Positions 27,379-37,011 of a stretch of 64,000 nt of DNA are shown piece after piece. The stretch comes from Gammaproteobacteria bacterium (lineage in GTDB: Bacteria; Pseudomonadota; Gammaproteobacteria; SZUA-229), in the NCBI GenBank assembly GCA_030148865.1, contig JASBSR010000019.1, positions 1 through 64,000 on the forward strand, read 5' to 3'. Position 1 is the stretch's first letter; every line of letters begins with the position of its first letter. Position numbers and translations under genes: made by a program. The notes beneath the pieces were generated by a model, which was not told the DNA's origin, did no database searches, and saw only the letters and a list, made by a program, of their open reading frames with translations.

Positions 27379-29601
27379 ATGAATTTATATAATCATTTTT
27401 TTATTACCTGTCCAAAAGGTGTCGAAGATCTGCTGGCACAGGAATGCACCGCGGCGGGTGTGACTGAGTTCACGACAGCCGTAGGTGGTATAGAGTTTCA
27501 GGGCCATATCGAACAGGCATATCGTTTGTGTCTCTGGTCACGAATCGGTAGCCGTGTCCTGTTGCGGTTGACCGACTTTCAGGCGGACGACTACGATGCA
27601 CTCTATGCCGCAGTCATGACCGTCGACTGGTCGCAGCACATGGATGCGGCCAGCTGTTTTGCGGTCGACTGTTTTACTGCGCATACTGAAATTAACAATG
27701 GTCATTTTGCCACCTTACGTATCAAGGATGCGATTGTTGATCAATTTATAGAACGCACTGGTGTTCGTCCCTATATCGAACGCGAGACTCCGGACATTCG
27801 GATCAATGTGTATCTGGGTAAACAGTTTTCCGCAATTTATCTGGATCTGTCTGGTCAGCCGTTACACATACGTGGTTATCGCCAGGCGGGCGGTGAGGCG
27901 CCACTCAAGGAAAACCTGGCAGCAGCTATTTTACTGCGCTGCAAATGGCCAGCTTTGAGCGCAGCAGACAGGACTTTGTATAACCCGATGTGTGGCTCGG
28001 CCAGTTTGCTTATCGAAGCTGCCTATATTGCGCTTAATCGTGCCCCGGGGATACTGCGAAAATATTATGGCTTCTACGGCTGGAAACAACATTCTCCTGA
28101 GTGCTGGCAGACCATACTGGAACAGGCGAGGATCGCAGAACATTCGCTGGAGACTCTACCGGTACTGGTGGGCTGTGATTTATCGCCGAGCGCAATCGCA
28201 TTCGCCGAGCGAAATATTCGGGCAGCAGGATTGAAGAATTATATCCAGTTATACGCGATCGATTCCTTAAAAACGCTACCTGTATTACCACCCGAACCCG
28301 GTCTTGTGCTAACGAATCCGCCGTATGGAAAACGTCTGGGCGATATACGAGAATTAAAATCGTTATATTATCGTCTGGGTCATATGTTAAAGCATCAGTT
28401 TTCGGGATGGCAAGCAGCGGTGTTTACCTCTGAAGATGCTCTGGCAAAAACCATTGGTTTGCGTGCACATCATAAAAATACACTATATAACGGTGCGCTC
28501 AAATGTACACTGTATCAGTATCATCTGCATGGGATGAAGCAACCGTCTGCAGTTGTGGCAACTGCGGAAGACACTGCTGTAACATCACAGCAGGCTGTGC
28601 AAATAACCACGACAGTATCTCGCAGCGAAAACGCTACTATGTTTGAAAACCGTCTGCGTAAAAATATCAAACATCTGGCTAAATGGGCGCGTCGTCAAAA
28701 ACTAAGTTGTTATCGTCTCTATGACGCAGATCTGCCACAGTATGCGCTAGCGATTGATGTTTATGGTAAGCAGGCACACGTGCAGGAGTATAAAGCCCCG
28801 GCCGAGATTGATAGTTCCAAAGCTGAACAGCGTTTGCAGGAAGCACTTGAGATCATCGCAGATGTGCTCTCGTTACCGATGCATGCCATTGTGCTGAAGA
28901 CACGTCAGAAACAAAGTGGTAATCAGCAGTATTTGCGTCAGGATGAAACCGGGCGCACGCGGATTGTTGACGAACATGGTTTAAAGTTTGTGATTAATCT
29001 GCATGATTACCTCGATACCGGTCTGTTTCTTGATCATCGATCAACGCGCCAGCTGGTTCGAAAAATTTCTATCGATAAATCATTTCTCAATTTATTCGCT
29101 TACACTGGAGCTGTTAGCGTTGCCGCGGCTGCCGGTGGTGCTCGTAGCACAACCACGGTCGATATGTCGAACACTTATCTCGACTGGGCAAAAGATAATA
29201 TGGCGCTGAATGACTTTTCGAGTAGCACTAATAGGTTCGAGCGCGCGGATTGCAGACAGTGGCTTTGGGATGCCTGGAAAGCCAGGCGTAGTTTTCAGCT
29301 GGTGTTCCTTGACCCGCCGACTTTTTCTAACTCAAAAAAAATGCAGTCCAGTTTCGATGTTTCGCGTGATCATGTTGAACTCATTCAACACACGATGCGA
29401 GTAGTTGATGACGAAGGGATGTTAATATTTTCGACCAATGCCAGAAATTTCAGACTCAATGCTGATGCGCTCGCTGAATATCAGATTGAAGATTTAACCG
29501 GATTGACGACCAGTGAAGATTACCGACGGAAACCCGCGCATCGCTGCTGGTGCATTAGCTGGCAGGCTGTGACGTATCACTGGTCAGAGCTTATGCGCTA
29601 G
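27379..29601 (+). CDS. rlmL: bifunctional 23S rRNA methyltransferase RlmKL
   Basis: The 740-residue fusion begins with a ferredoxin-like and THUMP region (about 1-155). The RlmL methyltransferase follows, with NPMCGSASLLIEAA near 195 and the catalytic NPPYGKRLGD near 313. The second half is the RlmK methyltransferase, with FLNLFAYTGAVSVAAAAGG near 571 and VFLDPPTFSNSKKM near 645. It makes m2G2445 and m7G2069 in 23S rRNA. The length fits the E. coli enzyme (702). Its last 11 bp overlap tail to tail with rsd. A linker of about 35 residues rich in Thr/Ala/Val (near 390-420) separates the halves. Confidence 0.95.
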   Translation: MNLYNHFFITCPKGVEDLLAQECTAAGVTEFTTAVGGIEFQGHIEQAYRLCLWSRIGSRVLLRLTDFQADDYDALYAAVMTVDWSQHMDAASCFAVDCFTAHTEINNGHFATLRIKDAIVDQFIERTGVRPYIERETPDIRINVYLGKQFSAIYLDLSGQPLHIRGYRQAGGEAPLKENLAAAILLRCKWPALSAADRTLYNPMCGSASLLIEAAYIALNRAPGILRKYYGFYGWKQHSPECWQTILEQARIAEHSLETLPVLVGCDLSPSAIAFAERNIRAAGLKNYIQLYAIDSLKTLPVLPPEPGLVLTNPPYGKRLGDIRELKSLYYRLGHMLKHQFSGWQAAVFTSEDALAKTIGLRAHHKNTLYNGALKCTLYQYHLHGMKQPSAVVATAEDTAVTSQQAVQITTTVSRSENATMFENRLRKNIKHLAKWARRQKLSCYRLYDADLPQYALAIDVYGKQAHVQEYKAPAEIDSSKAEQRLQEALEIIADVLSLPMHAIVLKTRQKQSGNQQYLRQDETGRTRIVDEHGLKFVINLHDYLDTGLFLDHRSTRQLVRKISIDKSFLNLFAYTGAVSVAAAAGGARSTTTVDMSNTYLDWAKDNMALNDFSSSTNRFERADCRQWLWDAWKARRSFQLVFLDPPTFSNSKKMQSSFDVSRDHVELIQHTMRVVDDEGMLIFSTNARNFRLNADALAEYQIEDLTGLTTSEDYRRKPAHRCWCISWQAVTYHWSELMR

Positions 29602-30103
29602 CGTTAATACTTTCGTTGCTGCTAGCTGGCCGAGCGGCATTGACCGCGAGCAGGGTGTTGATGAACTGATCTTCAAGGTCGATGCGGGTCGCCAGCTCTT
29701 CGCCAAGTTTCGCCAGTTGCTCGGGCAGGTTGTTTAGTTTGCTACGGTCGAAATTGTCAGAACTGTCGTAAAGATCGTTGAAGTTAACTGCGATCTCGGT
29801 GGTTTGTGCGATACGCGGGAATAGCTGTCTGGAAAGATCGACAATTTCAGTGCGGCGTTCGTCGCCGTCTTCGATACGTCGGTAGATCTCAAAATGACCG
29901 GTGGCCAGATAATCGACCAGTTCCTGACAAAACTCCTGTAACTGCTCCAGAATTAAGTCTGTCTCGGTTTCGATCTGGTCGACCTGGTTGATCAGGTTAT
30001 AGTACTGAGACAGCACATTATTGCGTTCTGAGATCAGCTGCTTGATTTCTTTACGTGTGCGCGCGCGGCGCTCGTGCAGCGGCTGTTGGCTCGCAGAATT
30101 CAT
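29591..30103 (-). CDS. rsd: Rsd/AlgQ family anti-sigma70 regulator
   Basis: This 170-residue helical protein matches the Rsd/AlgQ family: LISERNNVLSQYYNLI, then LEQLQEFCQELVDYLATGHFEIYRRI, which is the most conserved part. Rsd binds region 4 of sigma70 in stationary phase and frees core polymerase; AlgQ in pseudomonads affects alginate and iron genes. GGGAG sits about 8 bp before the ATG at 30103. The upstream region on this strand is AT-rich and could hold growth-phase control. I call Rsd by pattern; the C-terminal part diverges. Confidence 0.82.
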   Translation of the reverse strand: MNSASQQPLHERRARTRKEIKQLISERNNVLSQYYNLINQVDQIETETDLILEQLQEFCQELVDYLATGHFEIYRRIEDGDERRTEIVDLSRQLFPRIAQTTEIAVNFNDLYDSSDNFDRSKLNNLPEQLAKLGEELATRIDLEDQFINTLLAVNAARPASSNESINASA

Positions 30104-30327
30104 GGATCTCTCCCGATGATTTTTTCACATATATTCAAAAGCACGCAGCGGTGTGATTTCCGATTCCGGCGTATTTTCTGAAACTATGTTTACTCGTTAG
30201 TCCCGGGTAAATCAAGCCCCGGCTGAAGGTTTTAGCTCTGATCGATGGCTCATGATCAAGACACTAATCTAGAATCAATATTATGTTTATTCTATAAATA
30301 TATGAAATATATAGATATATATTTTTT

Positions 30328-30356
30328 CTGGCAGAATTTTCTATATATCCTGCCAG
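30328..30356. repeat. inverted repeat in AT-rich region
   Basis: CTGGCAG (30328-30334) and CTGCCAG (30350-30356) are perfect inverted copies with 15 AT-rich bases between. It may be a regulator-binding site for rsd or for the RNA downstream. Confidence 0.4.
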
Positions 30357-30449
30357 TATTGTGGCAATTTGAATCAGAATAATTTCTATTACAGATTGGA
30401 AGAATTCGCCGCTGTGTCCTAGAGTCATTAATTTAGGAGAAGTCTGAAT

Positions 30450-30509
30450 AATTCCATCCTGGAATTCTCAGGCCACGAACCCCCGAAATCTGATGTTCGG
30501 TTTTTTTTT
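30450..30509 (+). terminator. tandem hairpins ending in a 9-T intrinsic terminator
   Basis: The first hairpin is AATTCC-ATCCT-GGAATT (30450-30466). The second, CCGAA (30483-30487) with TTCGG (30496-30500), is followed at once by nine T residues (30501-30509). This is a canonical rho-independent terminator for the plus strand only. The nearest plus-strand gene upstream, rlmKL, ends 880 bp away beyond the antisense rsd gene, so a local transcript is more likely. Confidence 0.75.
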
Positions 30510-30628
30510 ATTTTTAATGGCTTGCTGCCATTGAAAATGACGGCACAGCCATATGCCGCCAAAAGCACTGAATTAGTCAGTGCCTCCTTTAACAGTTGAT
30601 GTTTGTATAACGGTGCGAGGGCTGTGAC

Positions 30629-31426
30629 ATGGATAAGATCAAAACCAGAATGTCGATGATTGACAGTATTATCCGACGCGAACGGGTCACCGAGGTGAGC
30701 CCCGTCGACCATGTGGTGATGAGTGCGGATAATTATGAAGCCTTCGAGGAAAAACTGGATCCCAGACAATTGCAGCCGGCTTTTATACAGGATGACTGGC
30801 TAAAAGGCCGCTTCAGAAAATATGAAATTTATAACAAACATTATTTGTTTCAAACCATCAAGCACTACCGCGACAAAGAATGCAAAACCTATCGGCTTAA
30901 TCTTGCCTGGCTAGACCCTAAACCTGAAACGGTAGAGATCATCGCCTGGCGTTGGGTCAGTACTGCGCTCGCTACTGCAGTCTGGGCTTTATTACTGTTT
31001 TACATGGCATATTCTGGTGCAGACAAAGATGAATATGTGGCGTCAGCGACAATCCTGATGGGTACGGTAACAGTGATAGCGCTTTGCCTGCTGTTATATA
31101 GCAGGGAGAATAAGCTGGTATTCAACAGTTATCTTTCCAACGTGCCTTTGATCGAGATTGATCGCAACAAGCCTGATAAGGCGACATTCGACAATTTTGT
31201 TCACGATCTTCGCAACGGCATTTACGCGGGCTGGCAACATAAGGATATTCAGCAAATGCTGGTGGGTGAGATTCGCGAGCTGCGTCGGTTGCGCGACATC
31301 GGCATTATCAGTGAAGCAACATATCTGAATGCCCGCAGCGCCATTTTTAATCACCGTGAGTATCAGATCAAATCTTCGTTGGTCGATGAGGCACTCGAAA
31401 ACGATAAAGATTGTCTGCTGTTATAA
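30629..31426 (+). CDS. hypothetical protein with two membrane helices and SHOCT-like tail
   Basis: This 265-residue protein is not recognised. Residues 1-105 are soluble and charged. Two hydrophobic segments follow (ALATAVWALLLFYMAY and ATILMGTVTVIALCLLLY, about 112-155). Then comes a cytoplasmic domain ending in ELRRLRDIGIISEATYLNARSAIF, which resembles the short SHOCT motif (LKxLxDxGxIxExEYxxKK) that helps oligomerisation. No cysteines or catalytic pattern stand out. The gene follows the terminator region by about 120 bp; if that terminator is conditional it would control this gene. Confidence 0.6.
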   Translation: MDKIKTRMSMIDSIIRRERVTEVSPVDHVVMSADNYEAFEEKLDPRQLQPAFIQDDWLKGRFRKYEIYNKHYLFQTIKHYRDKECKTYRLNLAWLDPKPETVEIIAWRWVSTALATAVWALLLFYMAYSGADKDEYVASATILMGTVTVIALCLLLYSRENKLVFNSYLSNVPLIEIDRNKPDKATFDNFVHDLRNGIYAGWQHKDIQQMLVGEIRELRRLRDIGIISEATYLNARSAIFNHREYQIKSSLVDEALENDKDCLLL

Positions 31427-31520
31427 CTGTGAAACATTATAACGGCAAATAAGCCACATCTGCTGGGGATATATTGCAGTCTGCAAATGTCGTATTATAC
31501 AGCGCACAGGAGGTTTATAT

Positions 31521-31997
31521 ATGCCATCACCCAATCGCAGTCGACGTTCACTTTTATCTTTAGCCGGTATTACTGGCCTGGGGCTGGTGTCCAGCAAAGT
31601 TCAGGCGCACCATACCGATAGCCATTTCGACGACAAGACCAGGCACAAGCTGGTATATCAGTGCAATAAGGCTGATTACGATTATCTCGCGCATATTCTA
31701 TTTTCAGCTGGCGAAATGTTGCGAGAATACGGTGATGATATCGAACTGGTTATTACCGCTTTCGGTCCCGGTTTGCACTTGCTGGCAAAGAAACCCGGTC
31801 GTCCGATATCGCCCGTGCATCAGGATCGTGCGCAGTCACTCGCGGCGTACGGTGTCAGTTTTCACGCCTGCGGTAATACTATGAAAGCGCTGAACTGGAC
31901 TGCCAGTGACCTGTTTGACTATGCCAAAATAGTGCAGGTAGGGGCACGTGATCTGATGCTACTGCAGGAAAAAGGCTTTTCTTACATCAGCTGGTAG
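31521..31997 (+). CDS. exported DsrE-like protein with Tat-type leader
   Basis: The 158-residue protein has a twin-arginine start (SRRSLLSLAGITGLGLVSS) after a perfect AGGAGG ribosome site. The mature part resembles DsrE/DsrF-like folds: KLVYQCNKADYDYLAHILFSAGEML, ELVITAFGPGLHLL, YGVSFHACGNTMKALNW. The Cys in FHACGNTM sits where DsrE proteins hold the sulfur-carrying cysteine. Periplasmic DsrE-like proteins are found in sulfur and other stress contexts, with mostly unknown roles. No sulfur oxidation genes lie nearby. Confidence 0.72.
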   Translation: MPSPNRSRRSLLSLAGITGLGLVSSKVQAHHTDSHFDDKTRHKLVYQCNKADYDYLAHILFSAGEMLREYGDDIELVITAFGPGLHLLAKKPGRPISPVHQDRAQSLAAYGVSFHACGNTMKALNWTASDLFDYAKIVQVGARDLMLLQEKGFSYISW

Positions 31998-32085
31998 ATT
32001 CACCAGAATCAGTCCGCATTCAGGGCTATTTTTTGCGCTGGTTCTGTTATATTAGCGTTTCCTGAATATCCCTGTTGTTAAACTG

Positions 32086-32412
32086 ATGCCACATCGTACT
32101 GATTTTCTGCGCGATCTTGTGCTGTTGCGTAATGATCCAGAACTCGCTCATGATGTTCGTGCCGAGGCCATCAAGGGAAATCCACACGCGCAATATGCTA
32201 TGGGCCTGATCTGTGCAGAGGGTCGTGGTGTCGCTATCAATGGCACGGAATCTTATGCCTGGTTAACCCTGGCGGTATTACAGGGCGACAGGGCCGCTGA
32301 AACCCTACGCACTATTGTTGCTGTCGAGCTCAGCGACGATGAATTTGATCGCGGAAAAGCACTCGCCAGTCAGCTCGCACAGGAAATCGAACGTAATAAT
32401 GCTTCGCACTAG
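32086..32412 (+). CDS. small Sel1-repeat protein
   Basis: The 108-residue protein contains one clear Sel1 unit (GNPHAQYAMGLICAEGRGVAI) followed by a partial one (SYAWLTLAVLQGDRAAETL). No signal peptide is present, so it is probably cytoplasmic. Its final 14 bases overlap the start of the TolC-like gene, which suggests coupled translation, though a link to efflux is not evident. A TATATT-type -10 may lie in the 88-bp gap upstream. Confidence 0.7.
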   Translation: MPHRTDFLRDLVLLRNDPELAHDVRAEAIKGNPHAQYAMGLICAEGRGVAINGTESYAWLTLAVLQGDRAAETLRTIVAVELSDDEFDRGKALASQLAQEIERNNASH

Positions 32413-33859
32413 ATTGCAGATAACCTGGATGTTGCTGCTGATAGATTTCGCCCCGGCAGCTTTTACTGCACCACTGTCTTACAACGAAGTTCTGCAGCGC
32501 GTGGTTGATCATTATCCGTCGCTCAAAACGGCTGCTATCCAGGTCGAGCGCGCCAGTCTTAACAGCAAAAAGCTCGCGACACAGCTGGCCTGGCAACTTC
32601 AGGCCGATGCTGGCCTGGCGCGGAATGTTTCAATATTCGGCACCGGGGTCGATGTGGTCGATGCCAATGCCAGTCTCGCGCGCAAGCTGGAATCGGGTGC
32701 CACGGTTGGTCTCAATGCATCGATAAGTCGTGAGAACAACACTACGTTGCTCAGCCCGTCATTCCCCAATCCTTCGACGAGTACTCGAGTCGATCTCAGT
32801 TATCGGCAGCCGCTGGGGCAGGGCGCAGGCAATCCGGTGTATGAAGAGGGTCTAAAAAGCGCGCAGGCGCAATATCTCATCTCGCAGGCAGAACGTGCCG
32901 CGCTGTTCGATCAGATAGCGAATCAGATTATTGAACTTTATTCTGGAGCCGCCAGCCTGTATGCGCGCAGGCAAAACATAAAGCGAGCCATCGAACGTAG
33001 CCAGCGTCGTCAAAATTACATCAAGGAGCGTGCGGCTCTGGGGCTTGCTGAAGACAAGGATATACTGCAGGTCGATGCTCAGCTTAAATCACAACAGGCC
33101 GAGTACCAGGGCCTGCAAATGCAGTGGCAACAATTAAAAATTTCGCTGAATCATCTGATGGGCGCACCCGTGGATAGCGAATTTGAACCCGAGTATCAAC
33201 AACACAATACTACGGCCAATTTTGACAGTTTGTTTAAGCAGGCGCAGTCGCGTAGCCCGGATTTAAAAACTGTAGCGGCGCGTCTGCAACTGGCAGACAG
33301 CGCGATCCACAGTCGTCGTGATGCGCGTGAGGATAATCTGGATCTGGTCATGTTTGTCGGCAATCGTGATCAGAGAGGTTCAGCTGCCACCGGCAGTATC
33401 GATAATAACGTCACCGTTGGTGGCGTGCGTTTCGAATATGGCCACGGTTTTGATAAAAGCGCGCAGGACACCGAACTCTATCAGGCGCAACTGGATCGTG
33501 GTGCAGCTTTGCAGGACAAGCGCCAGTTGCTGGAAGACTTGCAATACGATATTTCTAGCCTGTTAGCACAAATTTCTGCCGGTGAATCAGCACTGTCTGC
33601 ATATAAAACAAGTGTGAGTAGTGAACAGGCCAAATTGAAAGAAGCCGAACAACGCTACCGAAGCGGGCGGACTGATACCGACCAGCTATTGCAATTTGAA
33701 ACCCAGTTGTCTTCTGCCGAGCTGGAACTGGAATTGCAGCGCGTAGAATTATTACGAAGACATCATAGTCTGAGTCTGCTCAGTGGCGAGGTCTGGCAAA
33801 AAATACAATTCCCGATCTATGATGATTTGATACCAGACGCGACCGGAGTTGCCAGATAA
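32399..33859 (+). CDS. TolC-family outer-membrane efflux protein
   Basis: The 486-residue protein starts at ATG 32399 inside the Sel1 gene. The signal peptide is QITWMLLLIDFAPAAFTA, and the mature protein starts LSYNEVLQRVVDHYPSLKTA, as in OEP proteins. Long amphipathic helices follow in two repeats (QIANQIIELYSGAASLYARR; AEQRYRSGRTDTDQLLQFETQL), the latter matching the second OEP repeat signature. TolC-type trimers form the outer-membrane duct of tripartite pumps. The stop overlaps the RND gene start by one base. Confidence 0.85.
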   Translation: MLRTRLQITWMLLLIDFAPAAFTAPLSYNEVLQRVVDHYPSLKTAAIQVERASLNSKKLATQLAWQLQADAGLARNVSIFGTGVDVVDANASLARKLESGATVGLNASISRENNTTLLSPSFPNPSTSTRVDLSYRQPLGQGAGNPVYEEGLKSAQAQYLISQAERAALFDQIANQIIELYSGAASLYARRQNIKRAIERSQRRQNYIKERAALGLAEDKDILQVDAQLKSQQAEYQGLQMQWQQLKISLNHLMGAPVDSEFEPEYQQHNTTANFDSLFKQAQSRSPDLKTVAARLQLADSAIHSRRDAREDNLDLVMFVGNRDQRGSAATGSIDNNVTVGGVRFEYGHGFDKSAQDTELYQAQLDRGAALQDKRQLLEDLQYDISSLLAQISAGESALSAYKTSVSSEQAKLKEAEQRYRSGRTDTDQLLQFETQLSSAELELELQRVELLRRHHSLSLLSGEVWQKIQFPIYDDLIPDATGVAR

Positions 33860-36800
33860 TGATGACAGGCATCATACGTTTTCTTGTCACCCGAGGACTG
33901 GTGGTTAATCTAGTGTCGGTGTTTTTGTTTGTGCTGGGTCTATACACTGCAGTGCAATTAATTCAGATTGAAGCATTTCCTAATGTGAACCTTGATCGTA
34001 TTCAGATCAACACTGTATATCCAGGTGCTTCGCCGCAGGAAATCGAACAATTAATTATTACCCCGATTGAGCAGGAGCTGCGCGCGCTGAATGGCATAGA
34101 CGAAATGACATCAATGTCGTTTCCTGGTTCGGGACGCATCAACATGGAAGTTGACCCTAATGCGAATAACCGTGAAAAACTTTCTAATGAAATCTCACTG
34201 GCAGTCGATCGCGCAAAATTACCGGCCGATCTACCGTATGACCCTTATGTAGTTGAAATCGATGGTGCGATTTTTCCGATTATCAGGCTTGCTGTATCGG
34301 CACCAATGACTAATCTCGAACTAAAGCGCCTGGGTGATAATATCAAGGATGACTTGTTGACCATCAGGGGCGTTGCGCGCGCCTTCATTCAGGGCGATCG
34401 CAAGGCCGAATATCGTGTGCAAATGAATCCGACAGCGATGCAACGCGAGCGAATTTCAGTGACAGACATTATGTCAGCTATCAGAGGTTGGAATATAAAT
34501 GTACCCGGTGGAGACATCGATACCAGTGCCGGACAGAAGTCGGTGCGTATCGTTGGCGAGTTTGCCAATGCCACTGATGCCGGCAATCTGGTGCTGCGCG
34601 CGAATGAAGTCGGTGATGTACTGCGTCTGCGCGATGTAGCCACTGTGACCGAAGCCCTGGAAGTGCCGCTGACCTTATATGATGTTGAAGGTCAACCAGC
34701 GCTATCTATGCTGGTACTGAAACGTTCGGATGCTGACATTATTAAAACAGTTGACGGGGTACGCAAATACATCGCAACCATACCTGAACGCTATGGAAAA
34801 CAAATTACGGTAAAGTCTTTTCAGGACTTTTCGCGCTTCGCTCGAGTGCGGCTCAATGTATTGACCAATAACGGGCTGGTCGGTGTTGTACTGGTGTTTG
34901 TTTCCCTATTATTGTTCCTGCGGTTCTCGGTCGCTATGACGACCACCTGGGGATTGCCAATTATTTTTATGAGTGGTATTTTTCTAATCCATAGTTTTGG
35001 TATCACACTAAATCTGATTTCCATGATGGGCTTTATTATGGTGCTGGGCATGCTGGTGGATGATGCGATTATTATTGGTGAAAATATTACCCATCACATG
35101 GAGCAGGGGCTGAATCCAGTCGAAGCCGCAGTGAAAGGTGCGGTCGAGCTGATTGGGCCAGTGACGACAACCATCATGACCACGGTGGCTGCATTTGTGC
35201 CAATGATGTTCATGTCGGGTGTGATTGGCAAGTTTATTATCGCTATTCCTGTTGTCGTGGTAACGCTGCTGATTTTGTCATGGCTGGAGTCATTTTTGAT
35301 TTTACCGAGCCATGTTGCACACGTCACAAATCCGAGCAAACATCCACCCGAACGCGCCTGGTTGCGCGGCCTGGAGAATGCCTATGTTGCAATCTTGACC
35401 CAGGCGCTACGTTTTCGCTGGTTAACCGTCATACTTTCTTTTGCATTGTTGTTCGCTTCGTTCGTACTGGCGAAAACCAGTATGTCATTTCAGTTGTTTC
35501 CGCCGGTAGGAGTGGAAGAGTATATCGCGCGAGTAACGGCACCGCCGGGCACTAGTTTAGAGGCTATGCGCCAGCATTTACGCGATATCGATTCCGAATT
35601 GCACAAACATATTAATCCTGATTATCTCGAAGCGACGATTGCCACCAGCGGAGATGTCTCGATTGATGACGGTGACCCCCTAACGCAGCGTGGTAGTCGA
35701 TACGGACAGATCCGTGCTATTTATACTCCAGCAGTAACAAGACCTGAGCATAATGCCCTGCAGGACATGCACGATCTTGCAAAAATATTGAAAAAGAAGT
35801 TCCCGCAATTCGCAATCGATATGACCGAGATTCGACCGGGGCCACCGGTCGGGCGCGCACTCGAAGCCGAAATATCCAGTTATGATGACCAGCTTAGTGA
35901 AACTGCGGCGCGTGGTTTGATGGCATATTTAAAAACCGTCAATGGTGTGACCACGGTCGACAGCGGTTTGAAAAAAGGTGATGACGAAATCCATGTTGTA
36001 CTGGATCGCAAGCTTGCCACCTATGCCGAGGTTGATCTTGCGGTCGCCTCGAATGAAATTCGCGCCGCTGCTGGTGGCCTGGTGGTATCCACAGTACGGC
36101 GCGGTACTGAAGAGCTAAATGTTACGCTACGTTATCCGATGAACACCACTGATGAGCTGGCACAGTTGAAGCAGGTGCAGGTGCCGAATAATCGCGGCGG
36201 TCTGGTGCCACTGTATAAAATTGCGCAATTTAAGCAATATGATGGTTTTACTACGATACGTCATAAAGACGGCGTGCGTGTTGTTAATGTTGTGGCGGAT
36301 ATAGATTCTGATGTAATCACCAGCAACGAACTCAATCGTCTGGTGGCAAAAAATGCAGCGAGCTGGCAAGGTGATGCGGCAGGCAAGGTGCAGGTAAATT
36401 ATGGCGGTGAAGAGGAAAAAAACAAAGAATCATTCCAGAGCCTGTTATTCGCACTAGGCTTTGCCCTGATTGCAATATTTTTTATCCTCGCTATTCAGTT
36501 TAATAATCTGAGCTACCCACTGATTGTCATGTTAGCGATTCCATTTGGTGCAATCGGTATTATCATCAGCTTTTATTTCCACAATCTTTACTGGAAGCCA
36601 ATGCCGTTGTCATTCTTTTCCAGTCTTGGTATGGTCGCGCTGACCGGGGTGGTGGTAAACAGTTCCCTGGTACTTCTGGTGTTTGTACAGCGTGCGCGTC
36701 AGAATGGTGTTGAGCTATACGAAGCAATCCTGCAGGCTGGCCGCAGACGCTTGCGTGCAGTGTTGCTTACCGCAACGACGACAATTGTTGGACTATTGCC

Positions 36801-36969
36801 GACGGCTTATGGCTGGGGCGGTATGGATAACTTTGTTTCACCAATGGCGCTGGCTTTATCCTGGGGGCTGGTGTTTGCTACGGTAATTACCTTGTTGACG
36901 ATTCCGGCTACGCTGGCAGTCGGACATGATGTTCGTGCGGGTCTGAAGCGTCTACTATGGCGCTCCTGA
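33859..36969 (+). CDS. RND-family (AcrB/HAE1-like) inner-membrane efflux transporter
   Basis: The product is 1036 residues, the standard length. Helix 1 is LVVNLVSVFLFVLGLYTAVQLI. The periplasmic start NTVYPGASPQEIEQLIITPIEQEL is the RND signature. GFIMVLGMLVDDAIIIGENI carries the paired Asp of helix 4 used for proton relay. The second half has YGGEEEKNKESFQSLLFALGFALIAIFFILAIQF. The divergent porter sequence leaves the substrate open. It is coupled to the TolC-like gene, but no membrane-fusion (adaptor) gene is found on either side, which is unusual for a tripartite pump. Confidence 0.9.
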   Translation: MMTGIIRFLVTRGLVVNLVSVFLFVLGLYTAVQLIQIEAFPNVNLDRIQINTVYPGASPQEIEQLIITPIEQELRALNGIDEMTSMSFPGSGRINMEVDPNANNREKLSNEISLAVDRAKLPADLPYDPYVVEIDGAIFPIIRLAVSAPMTNLELKRLGDNIKDDLLTIRGVARAFIQGDRKAEYRVQMNPTAMQRERISVTDIMSAIRGWNINVPGGDIDTSAGQKSVRIVGEFANATDAGNLVLRANEVGDVLRLRDVATVTEALEVPLTLYDVEGQPALSMLVLKRSDADIIKTVDGVRKYIATIPERYGKQITVKSFQDFSRFARVRLNVLTNNGLVGVVLVFVSLLLFLRFSVAMTTTWGLPIIFMSGIFLIHSFGITLNLISMMGFIMVLGMLVDDAIIIGENITHHMEQGLNPVEAAVKGAVELIGPVTTTIMTTVAAFVPMMFMSGVIGKFIIAIPVVVVTLLILSWLESFLILPSHVAHVTNPSKHPPERAWLRGLENAYVAILTQALRFRWLTVILSFALLFASFVLAKTSMSFQLFPPVGVEEYIARVTAPPGTSLEAMRQHLRDIDSELHKHINPDYLEATIATSGDVSIDDGDPLTQRGSRYGQIRAIYTPAVTRPEHNALQDMHDLAKILKKKFPQFAIDMTEIRPGPPVGRALEAEISSYDDQLSETAARGLMAYLKTVNGVTTVDSGLKKGDDEIHVVLDRKLATYAEVDLAVASNEIRAAAGGLVVSTVRRGTEELNVTLRYPMNTTDELAQLKQVQVPNNRGGLVPLYKIAQFKQYDGFTTIRHKDGVRVVNVVADIDSDVITSNELNRLVAKNAASWQGDAAGKVQVNYGGEEEKNKESFQSLLFALGFALIAIFFILAIQFNNLSYPLIVMLAIPFGAIGIIISFYFHNLYWKPMPLSFFSSLGMVALTGVVVNSSLVLLVFVQRARQNGVELYEAILQAGRRRLRAVLLTATTTIVGLLPTAYGWGGMDNFVSPMALALSWGLVFATVITLLTIPATLAVGHDVRAGLKRLLWRS

Positions 36970-37011
36970 AAGTGATATTGGCAAAGAATCATAGAGATAA
37001 AAAAGGTAATC

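Larger units (their letters stand above)
30104..30628. other. 525-bp gene-free region with strong RNA structure signals
   Basis: No supported ORF lies here. It contains an A/T tract rich in TATATA steps (about 30285-30325), an inverted repeat at 30328-30356, a small hairpin at 30450-30466, and an intrinsic terminator ending at 30509, all before the hypothetical gene at 30629. The rsd promoter must also lie at its left side on the minus strand. The plus-strand terminator with no upstream ORF points to a small RNA or an attenuated leader. Confidence 0.5.
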
